This document shows positions 24,670-31,878 of a stretch of 64,000 bases of DNA, in pieces. The position numbers and the translations under genes were made by a program. The DNA comes from JAEUPI01 sp046348365 (GTDB lineage: Bacteria; Pseudomonadota; Gammaproteobacteria; Burkholderiales; Burkholderiaceae_C): contig JAXMEL010000004.1 of NCBI GenBank assembly GCA_046348365.1, positions 701,810-765,809 of the forward strand, written 5' to 3'. Positions within the stretch are counted from its first letter, which is position 1; the number at the start of each line of letters is the position of its first letter. A model generated the notes under the pieces. The model was given only the letters and a program-made list of their open reading frames with translations, searched no databases and was not told the DNA's origin.

Positions 24670-26434
24670 ACAGGCCACGGCGGTGCGCGCCAGGTCGCGT
24701 CCACTACAGCCCGCTGCAACGCTGGCCTGCTTGCTCGGCGCGGTGCCACTACTGGGCAACGACTATTTGGCGTACCAGCTGGCGTTGTTTGTCGTGTATG
24801 GCATCGCAACACAAGGTGTTGCGCTATGTTGGGGCAGACTGGGCTTCCTGCCGCTGGGTCACGGCCTCTTCTTCGGTCTCGGCGCCTATTTGGCTGGCGG
24901 AACGCTGCAGGCCAGTGCCGAGCAGCCGTTGTGGTGGCTGGCAATGCTGCCTGCGCTCCTCTTGCCGGCGTTGCTTGCATGGATCGTGGCTCGTTTGGTG
25001 TTCGCGCGCAGCCACCGCAGCGGCCCCTATTTCTCGCTCATCACGCTGGCGATGACGATGCTCGGTTTTCTGTTTGCCCAGCAGTGGAGCGGGTTGACCG
25101 GGGGCTTCAATGGCATGGGCAACATACCCGAGCCGCCGGGCTTCGAGCGCTTCTCGACCCTGTACTGGTTGATCGCGGCCACTGCAGTTGGCACGACGCT
25201 GCTGCTTGGCGTCCTGCTCGAGCGACCGATCGGTGTGTTGTGGAGCGCGATCGCGCAGAACGAGGAGCGTCTCCAGTTGTTCGGTTACGCGACGGACCGA
25301 GTCAAGGCCAACGCCTTTGCGCTGTCAGCGCTGCTGGCCTCGATTGCCGGCGCGCTGTTCGCGGCGCATCAGGGCATTGTCACTCCGCAGGCGATGGGAT
25401 TCGTCTTGTCGACCGAGTTCGTGATCTGGGCCGCCGTCGGTGGCAAATCCAGTCCGTTGGGCGCGATGCTGGGTGCGGTGGTCGTCGGCTACGCGTCGGC
25501 TGAACTGCGCGATCTATTCGCAAGTTGGGAGGTGTTCGTCGGGTTGCTGTTCATCGCGGTCGTTCGCTTTCTTCCGCACGGTCTTGCCGGGCTTGCAACC
25601 GTGTTCTCGCGCCACGCATCCCGCGAGCCATCGATCATCGCGGTCTCCGAGTCGCAGGCCCCAGCGACGCGAACGCCAAAGCAGGTGCCCTCGCTCGCAT
25701 TCGATAGGGTCCGCTGCACACAAGGGGGCGTGCGCATTCTCGATGGCTTGACCTTCAAGCTCGACGGGCCTGGCATCCGCGCGGTCATCGGCCCAAACGG
25801 CGCCGGCAAGACGTCGGCCTTCAATGCCATGACCGGCCGACTGCCTGTGTCCGACGGCGCCATTCACGTGGCCGGCATCAACGTCGCGGGCCAGCCGGCG
25901 TGGAAGGTGGCGAAACTCGGTGTTGGCCGCAAACTGCAGGTGCCGTCGGTATTCCCGGTGCTGACGGTTCGACAGAACCTGGCGGTTGCATTGTGGGCGG
26001 GTCGGCTACACGGGTGGGGGGCGTTTCGTACTGCGACGCTCGGGTGGCGTACGCCGCTTCGCGACGAGATGCTCGCCAGCTTCCCGGAGCTTGCGCAAAC
26101 GCTCGACACGCCAGCCGGTCAGCTTTCGCAAGGCCACCGGCAGGCGCTCGAATTCGCGATGACCGTGCTCCCCGAGCCCCACCTGCTGCTGCTCGACGAG
26201 CCGTGTGCCGGCCTTTCGCCAGCGGAGACGCATCGCATGATCGCCGTGATCGTGCGCGTGGCCCAGCGTTTGGGTGCCGGCGCGCTGCTGATCGAGCACG
26301 ATCTCGCCGCCGTCGCCGCGTTGGACAGCGAGGTCTACGTCTTTCATCAGGGCCGCCTGCTGGCGCAGGGCGCGCTGGCCGCTCTACAAGCGGACCCGGC
26401 CGTTCGAGAGGTCTACGCCGGAGCGCGCAAGTGA
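24647..26434 (+). CDS. Fused LivM permease - LivG ATPase
   Basis: 595 aa joining a LivM-type membrane domain (residues about 25-320; GRLGFLPLGHGLFFGLGAYL) to a complete ABC ATPase (about 347-595). The ATPase has Walker A GPNGAGKTS near residue 382, signature LSQGHRQAL, Walker B LLLLDEPCAGL and switch histidine LIEHDLA. The two domains are read in one frame with no stop or frameshift, through a short linker rich in Ser/Thr/Pro. Such fusions are known among urea/amide-type HAAT systems. It overlaps livH upstream and livF downstream (GTGA). Confidence 0.9.
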   Translation: MAYSPAAEQATAVRARSRPLQPAATLACLLGAVPLLGNDYLAYQLALFVVYGIATQGVALCWGRLGFLPLGHGLFFGLGAYLAGGTLQASAEQPLWWLAMLPALLLPALLAWIVARLVFARSHRSGPYFSLITLAMTMLGFLFAQQWSGLTGGFNGMGNIPEPPGFERFSTLYWLIAATAVGTTLLLGVLLERPIGVLWSAIAQNEERLQLFGYATDRVKANAFALSALLASIAGALFAAHQGIVTPQAMGFVLSTEFVIWAAVGGKSSPLGAMLGAVVVGYASAELRDLFASWEVFVGLLFIAVVRFLPHGLAGLATVFSRHASREPSIIAVSESQAPATRTPKQVPSLAFDRVRCTQGGVRILDGLTFKLDGPGIRAVIGPNGAGKTSAFNAMTGRLPVSDGAIHVAGINVAGQPAWKVAKLGVGRKLQVPSVFPVLTVRQNLAVALWAGRLHGWGAFRTATLGWRTPLRDEMLASFPELAQTLDTPAGQLSQGHRQALEFAMTVLPEPHLLLLDEPCAGLSPAETHRMIAVIVRVAQRLGAGALLIEHDLAAVAALDSEVYVFHQGRLLAQGALAALQADPAVREVYAGARK

Positions 26435-27129
26435 GCGACGAAACCGCGCTGGTCTTCCAAGACATCGTGTGCGGCTACGGCGACACGATGGTGGTGCGCG
26501 GCGTATCCGCTCGCGTCGACAGCGGTCACGTCCTGGGCATCGTCGGACGCAACGGTGTCGGCAAGTCGACCTTGATGAAGGCGCTCGCCGGCTTTCTTCC
26601 ACTTCACCGCGGCAGCGTCCGCTGGCGCGGGCGGGACCTTGCCGACGTGCCGACGCACGCCAGGCTGTCGACTGGAGTGGCGTACGCACCGCAAGAGAAC
26701 GTTGTCTTCGGCGAACTCAGTGTGGCGGAGAACCTGTGGCTGCATCTGCCGGACCGTCGTGCAACCCGCTACGACGCAGCCATGAAAGCGTTCCCAAGGC
26801 TCGGCGAACGGCTTCGGCAGCGCGCGGGGTTGTTGAGCGGCGGCGAGCGAAAGCTACTTTCGTTTGCTCGCACTTTGGGTCTCGAAGCGCCGCTGTCGCT
26901 GTTGGACGAACCGACGGAAGGTGTTCAACCCGAGAACATCGAACACATGGCTCGGTTGGTGGGCGCAGCGACGGCGCGAGGTCACGCGTTCGTCGTTGTC
27001 GAGCAGAATCTCGGATTTGTCGAGCGGGTCGCAGATTGCGTCGTCGTGCTCGATCACGGCGAGTGCGTCCTTCAGGGATCGCCCCGAGAGTTGGGCCGCG
27101 CCTTGCTGGAGAGACATCTAACCGTTTAG
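26431..27129 (+). CDS. LivF-type ABC transporter ATP-binding protein
   Basis: 232-aa second ATPase of the amide-type transporter. Here Walker A is normal (GRNGVGKSTL), unlike the LivF at 2164. The signature LSGGERKLLSFA and Walker B SLLDEPTEGVQ are present, with the LivF-typical VEQ. The GTG start at 26431 overlaps the fusion's stop by 4 bp. It is the last gene of the amidase-transporter operon. A 219-bp gap with no recognisable gene follows (27130-27348 before the HAD ribosome site). Confidence 0.9.
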   Translation: MSDETALVFQDIVCGYGDTMVVRGVSARVDSGHVLGIVGRNGVGKSTLMKALAGFLPLHRGSVRWRGRDLADVPTHARLSTGVAYAPQENVVFGELSVAENLWLHLPDRRATRYDAAMKAFPRLGERLRQRAGLLSGGERKLLSFARTLGLEAPLSLLDEPTEGVQPENIEHMARLVGAATARGHAFVVVEQNLGFVERVADCVVVLDHGECVLQGSPRELGRALLERHLTV

Positions 27130-27360
27130 GACGATCTGGACAGAGCCGCGGCGGGCACTGACCACGAAGCGCGACGACCGCTCGGCGACGGTAAGCGTGA
27201 GTAGAGCATCTGCGTTCGACGAGCAGCAACCGCTGCGGAGCAGCCGCCGTTTGTCAAACGCCGTAGGAGCCGCTGGGCTGCGCGGCGGCGACCTGCGGCT
27301 CTGGCCGCGACCGGTGCGTCGAGCGACGGGCCCGACGACACTTCAAGGATGAGGTCCCTC

Positions 27361-28065
27361 ATGAAGATCAAGGCGCTGACATTCGACACCGGCGGCACCA
27401 TCCTCGACTGGCATGACGGGCTGGTTCGCGCGCTCGGCCGCGCCGCGGCCCGCCATGGCATCGATCGCGACTGGCACGATGTGGCCAATCAGTGGCGCCG
27501 ATCCGCCATGAAAGCGATCGTCGGCCAGGTCCGGCCGGAGTTCAACATGGACGACGTTCATCGCCGGACGCTCGACACCACTTTCGAAGCCAATGGCCTC
27601 GGGATGCTCGATGCGGCTGAGCGCGAGACGATCTGGCGCACATGGCATGAACTCGACGCATGGCCGGACTTTGCGCCGGCCCTGGCGGCGCTGCGCGACA
27701 AGCTTCCGGTCGTCTCCTTCACGATGCTGCCCACGTCGCTGGTGGTCGACGTGTCGCGTCGCAACGGCATCACGTGGGACGCCATCATCTCGTGCGAGAT
27801 GATCGGCGTGTACAAGCCGCACGCCGATGCCTACGCGACCACTGCGCGCTGGCTGGGCCTCGAACCAGCGCAGATCCTGATGGTGGCTTGCCACAACTTC
27901 GACTTCAACGCCGCGCACCGGGCCGGGTATCGCACGGCCTTCGTTCGCCGGCCCGACGAGTGGGGCCCGGCGGGTCCGTCGGATCCGAATCCGAACATGG
28001 CCTACGACTTCGTCGAGGACGGCTTTGCCGGGCTCGTGGCGCAGGTGCTCGCGCACCGGGCTTGA
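27361..28065 (+). CDS. HAD-superfamily hydrolase, haloacid dehalogenase-like
   Basis: 234 aa. Motif I LTFDTGGT carries the nucleophilic Asp9. A conserved lysine is in GVYKPHADAY, and the C-terminal loop MVACHNFDFNAAHRAGYRTA resembles the AxHNxD segment of type II 2-haloacid dehalogenases. An AGGATGAGG ribosome site favours the ATG at 27361 over the one at 27349. The exact substrate (haloacid or phosphate ester) cannot be decided. It lies in the same direction as the amidase operon but 230 bp away, and may have its own promoter. Confidence 0.82.
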   Translation: MKIKALTFDTGGTILDWHDGLVRALGRAAARHGIDRDWHDVANQWRRSAMKAIVGQVRPEFNMDDVHRRTLDTTFEANGLGMLDAAERETIWRTWHELDAWPDFAPALAALRDKLPVVSFTMLPTSLVVDVSRRNGITWDAIISCEMIGVYKPHADAYATTARWLGLEPAQILMVACHNFDFNAAHRAGYRTAFVRRPDEWGPAGPSDPNPNMAYDFVEDGFAGLVAQVLAHRA

Positions 28066-28175
28066 ATCGACCGCGCGCCACGGCGCGGCCGACGACCATT
28101 GGCGCCTGAATCGTTGCCGGCCCACCGTGCGCCGATCTGCGTAGACTGCGGCATTGCCTAGCACAGCGAGCCGCC

Positions 28176-28493
28176 ATGAGAGCAACCGTTTCCATCGTGT
28201 TCGACTCACGCACCGAGGTGCTGATGCACGTGCCGGCTGGTGCGCCGCCGTGGACGCTCGAGCAGGCGCGTCGCTGGCTCGACGAGCAGTTCAACGCTTA
28301 CGAGTGCGAGCCCGTGCGAGCGAGCGGCAAGGTGCTCACGGCCGACAAGCTGCTGGCGCTGGCCGCGGCCATCGGTGCGAGCGGCTTCCAGGCCGACCCC
28401 GCGCTGCGCGACGCCTACGCGCAGGCTGCGGCCGCTGCGCTGGAGCGCGATGTCGTGCGCGTCGATGTCGGGGCGTCGACGGTATCGTCCTGA
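28176..28493 (+). CDS. Hypothetical protein, 105 aa
   Basis: Not recognised. It begins MRATVSIVFDSRTEVLMHVP, is soluble-looking with an acidic/Ala-rich helical middle (LTADKLLALAAAIGASGFQ), and has no signal peptide, membrane helix or metal motif. Codon use is like that of the core genes (GC-rich third positions), which supports it as real. It is convergent with the pyrophosphatase gene, with a strong hairpin between them. Confidence 0.6.
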   Translation: MRATVSIVFDSRTEVLMHVPAGAPPWTLEQARRWLDEQFNAYECEPVRASGKVLTADKLLALAAAIGASGFQADPALRDAYAQAAAAALERDVVRVDVGASTVSS

Positions 28494-28504
28494 CGCGCAA
28501 CAAG

Positions 28505-28536
28505 AAGGGCCGGAGGCTGTGCAGCCACCGGCCCTT
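28505..28536 (-). terminator. Terminator hairpin after hppA
   Basis: AAGGGCCGG (28505-28513) and CCGGCCCTT (28528-28536) enclose a second stem GGCT/AGCC, giving a nearly continuous 13-bp hairpin with a GTGC loop. On the minus strand it is followed by CTTGTT, so it best serves hppA; it may also stop the small gene at 28176. Confidence 0.65.
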
Positions 28537-28582
28537 GCGCTGAGCGTGGCGCCGATGGCGCCGGCGATAGCGACGGCTGCAA

Positions 28583-31072
28583 CTACTGCAGCGTGACCTC
28601 CACGCGGCGCGCCTCGGCGGCGTCGCCGGCGTTGATCTGCTCGGGCTTCTTCAGCTCGATCTTGTCTTCGGCCACGCCGGCGGCCTTGAGCGCGTCGCGC
28701 ACGGCAAACGCGCGCTGCTTGGCCAGTTCGGCGTTCTTGGCCGGGTCGCCCGACGCGTCGTGGTAGCCGCTGATGATCGCCTTCTTGCCGTCGGCCACGC
28801 CCTTGATCACGCTGGCCAGCGCAGCTGCGGCGCCGTTGGGCAGATCCGACTTCGCCGAGGCGAAGTAGAACTTCACCATCTGGCCCTCGACCTTGATCGA
28901 CGCCGCACCGGCGGCCGCCTGCGCGGCGGCGGCCATGGCCTGGTCGCTCTTCTCCGACGACACCGCGGGCGCGGCCGCAGGTGCCGGCGCCGCCGCGTGC
29001 GGCTTCGCGGCCGTGCCGGCCGGCAGCGGCAGCAGCGGCACAATCAGCAGCGCCACGATGTTGATGATCTTGATCAGCGGGTTCACCGCAGGGCCGGCGG
29101 TGTCCTTGTAGGGGTCGCCCACCGTGTCGCCGGTGACCGCGGCCTTGTGGGCATCGCTGCCCTTGCCGCCGTGGTTGCCGTCTTCGATGTACTTCTTGGC
29201 GTTGTCCCACGCGCCGCCGCCGGTGCACATGCTGATGGCGACGAACAGGCCCGTGACGATGGTGCCCATCAGCAGGCCGCCGAGCGCTTCGGGGCCGAGC
29301 GCGAGGCCGACGACGATCGGCACCACCACCGGCAGCAGCGAGGGGATCATCATCTCCTTGATCGCGGCGCCGGTCAGCATGTCGACCGCCTTGCCGTATT
29401 CGGGCTTGCCGGTGCCTTCCATGATGCCCTTGATCTCGCGGAACTGGCGGCGCACCTCCTCGACCACCGAGCCCGCGGCGCGGCCCACGGCCTCCATGGC
29501 CATCGCACCGAAGAGGTAGGGGATCAGGCCGCCGATGAACAACCCGATGATGATCTTCGGGTTGCTGAGATCGAACGCGGTCATGATGCCGCGCGATTCC
29601 AGCGAGTGCGTGTAGTCGGCGAACAGCACCAGCGCGGCGAGGCCGGCAGAACCGATGGCGTAGCCCTTGGTCACCGCCTTGGTGGTGTTGCCCACCGCGT
29701 CGAGCGGATCGGTGATGTCGCGCACGCTGTCGGGCAGTTCGGCCATCTCGGCGATGCCGCCGGCGTTGTCGGTGATCGGGCCGTAGGCGTCGAGCGCCAC
29801 GATGATGCCGGCCATGCTCAGCATCGAGGTGGCGGCGATGGCGATGCCGAACAGGCCGGCGAGCGAGTACGAGGCCAGGATCGCCAGGCACACGAACAGC
29901 ACCGGCCAGGCGGTGGACTTCATGCTCACGCCGATGCCGGCGATGATGTTGGTGGCGTGGCCGGTGGTGGAGGCCTGCGCCACGTGCTTCACCGGCTTGT
30001 AGTCGGTGCCGGTGTAGTACTCGGTGATCCACACCATCGCGGCGGTCAGCACCAGGCCGACCACGCAGGTGCCGAAGAGGGCCAGCGCCGAGACCTTGGC
30101 GCCGCCGACCATCTCCAGGCCGTTGGGGAACATCATCGTCGTGACGAAGTAGAACGCGATCAGCGAGATCACGCCGGCGACGATGAGGCCCTTGTAGAGC
30201 GCCGGCATCACGTTCTTCATGCCGGGGCTGGCCTTCACGAAGCTGCAGCCGATGATCGAGGCGATGATCGACACGCCGCCGAGGATCAGCGGGTACACCA
30301 CGGCAGCGCCGCCGCCGCCGGTGACCATCAGCGCGCCGAGCGCCATGGTGGCGATCAGCGTCACGGCGTAGGTCTCGAACAGGTCGGCCGCCATGCCGGC
30401 GCAGTCGCCGACGTTGTCGCCCACGTTGTCGGCGATCACCGCCGGGTTGCGCGGGTCGTCTTCGGGAATGCCGGCCTCGACCTTGCCCACCAGGTCGGCG
30501 CCGACGTCGGCGCCCTTGGTGAAGATGCCGCCGCCCAGTCGCGCGAAGATCGAGATCAGGCTCGAGCCGAAGGCCAGGCCCAGCAGCGGCTTGAGCGTGC
30601 CCGAATCGGGCTTGGCCGTGCCGCCGATGAACATGAAGAACAGGCCCACGCCGAGCAGGCCGAGGCCGACCACCAGCATGCCGGTGATGGCACCGCCCTT
30701 GAAGGCGATGTTCAGCGCCGGCCCGATGCCTTGCGTGGCGGCCTGCGCGGTGCGCACGTTGGCGCGCACCGACACGTTCATGCCGATGAAGCCGCACGCG
30801 CCCGAGAGCAACGCGCCGAGCACGAAGCCGGTGGCCGTGCGACCGTCGAGGAAGATGGCGATCAGCACCGCCAGCACGACGCCGACGATGGCGATCGTCT
30901 TGTACTGGCGCGCCAGGTAGGCCGCAGCACCTTGCTGCACCGCGCCGGCGATCTCTTGCATGCGGGCATTGCCCGCGTTCTGGCCCAGGATCCAGCTGCG
31001 CTGGACGAAGCCGTAGATCACTGCGGCCAAACCGCAGGCAAGCGCCACATACAGCGCCGTGGTATTGGACAT
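28583..31072 (-). CDS. hppA: Membrane H+-pumping pyrophosphatase with OmpA-like C-terminal domain
   Basis: Hydrolyses PPi and pumps protons across the inner membrane (829 aa). About 16 hydrophobic helices are present. The PPi site DVGADLVGKVE and DNVGDNVGDCAGMAADLFE are intact. GNTTKAVTKGYAIGSAGL has Lys where K+-dependent enzymes have Ala, so the pump is predicted to be K+-independent. Ordinary H+-PPases end near residue 690. Here an Ala/Pro linker (about 681-724) leads to an OmpA-like domain (725-829) with GYHDASGD, NAELAKQRAFAV and a final RRVEVTLQ. The start at 31072 (MSNTTALYVAL) follows GGAGAAACC; an open extension upstream lacks membrane character. Confidence 0.93.
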   Translation of the reverse strand: MSNTTALYVALACGLAAVIYGFVQRSWILGQNAGNARMQEIAGAVQQGAAAYLARQYKTIAIVGVVLAVLIAIFLDGRTATGFVLGALLSGACGFIGMNVSVRANVRTAQAATQGIGPALNIAFKGGAITGMLVVGLGLLGVGLFFMFIGGTAKPDSGTLKPLLGLAFGSSLISIFARLGGGIFTKGADVGADLVGKVEAGIPEDDPRNPAVIADNVGDNVGDCAGMAADLFETYAVTLIATMALGALMVTGGGGAAVVYPLILGGVSIIASIIGCSFVKASPGMKNVMPALYKGLIVAGVISLIAFYFVTTMMFPNGLEMVGGAKVSALALFGTCVVGLVLTAAMVWITEYYTGTDYKPVKHVAQASTTGHATNIIAGIGVSMKSTAWPVLFVCLAILASYSLAGLFGIAIAATSMLSMAGIIVALDAYGPITDNAGGIAEMAELPDSVRDITDPLDAVGNTTKAVTKGYAIGSAGLAALVLFADYTHSLESRGIMTAFDLSNPKIIIGLFIGGLIPYLFGAMAMEAVGRAAGSVVEEVRRQFREIKGIMEGTGKPEYGKAVDMLTGAAIKEMMIPSLLPVVVPIVVGLALGPEALGGLLMGTIVTGLFVAISMCTGGGAWDNAKKYIEDGNHGGKGSDAHKAAVTGDTVGDPYKDTAGPAVNPLIKIINIVALLIVPLLPLPAGTAAKPHAAAPAPAAAPAVSSEKSDQAMAAAAQAAAGAASIKVEGQMVKFYFASAKSDLPNGAAAALASVIKGVADGKKAIISGYHDASGDPAKNAELAKQRAFAVRDALKAAGVAEDKIELKKPEQINAGDAAEARRVEVTLQ

Positions 31073-31266
31073 GGAGGTTTCTCCTTCCTCGTTCTCGAAC
31101 TTCGGATGCGATCGCGGCCACTGTTGTGTGGTGCGCCGGTCATGCGCCGCATGCCGGAGCGTGGCTCGCCCGGCGCGCATCGTACGGGAAGTTTGCAGCG
31201 GCCCCGTCAGTGCCGCGCAAGGCCCGTCGGTAAAATCCGGGTTTCCCCTGTGACCACCGAAGCCAC

Positions 31267-31806
31267 ATGAGCCTGCACAACGTGAGCCCCGGCGACAGGG
31301 CACCGGAGGAGTTCAACGTGATCATCGAGATCCCGATGAACGCCGACCCGATCAAGTACGAAGTCGACGAGGACACCGGCGCCATCTTCGTCGACCGTTT
31401 CATGTCGACGTCGATGCACTACCCGTGCAACTACGGCTACATCCCCAAGACGCTGGCCGACGACGGTGATCCGGTCGACGTGCTGGTGATCACGCCGGTG
31501 CCGCTGATCCCCGGCGTGGTGGTCACGTGCCGGCCGATCGGCGTGCTCAAGATGCAGGACGAGGCCGGCGGCGACAACAAGCTGGTCGCGGTGCCGGTCG
31601 ACAAGATCCTGTCGCTGTACTCGCAGTGGCGCAAGCCCGAGGACATGAATCCGCTGCGCCTGCAGACGATCCAGCACTTCTTCGAGCACTACAAGGATCT
31701 CGAAAAGGGCAAGTGGGTCAAGGTGATCGGCTGGGAAGGCCCCGACTCGGCCCGCGCCGAGGTCACCACGGGCATGTCCGCCTGGGCCGAACGGCACCGG
31801 CGCTGA
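31267..31806 (+). CDS. ppa: Soluble inorganic pyrophosphatase
   Basis: Family I pyrophosphatase (179 aa), cytoplasmic and Mg-dependent. It has FNVIIEIPMNADPIKYEVD, YPCNYGYIPKT and the metal site DGDPVDVLVITP. It hydrolyses the same substrate as the divergently transcribed HppA. The two starts are 194 bp apart, so control may be shared. Confidence 0.96.
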   Translation: MSLHNVSPGDRAPEEFNVIIEIPMNADPIKYEVDEDTGAIFVDRFMSTSMHYPCNYGYIPKTLADDGDPVDVLVITPVPLIPGVVVTCRPIGVLKMQDEAGGDNKLVAVPVDKILSLYSQWRKPEDMNPLRLQTIQHFFEHYKDLEKGKWVKVIGWEGPDSARAEVTTGMSAWAERHRR

Positions 31807-31878
31807 CCCTGCCCTGCACGCGCCGCGGCGCGTGCCTACACTGCGGCCTGTTGCCCACCGTCGTGGGCGGGAGAGATC

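Noticed and set aside
27130..27348. Small genes in the gap between livF and the HAD gene
   Set aside because: Open frames there have no start with a ribosome site and no recognisable protein features; I see nothing certain in this stretch.
20071..28175. A duplicated tRNA-Pro 3' end marking the far boundary of the amide block
   Set aside because: I looked for the acceptor/T-arm sequence after 27130 and 28066 and saw none, so the block cannot be shown to be an integrated element.
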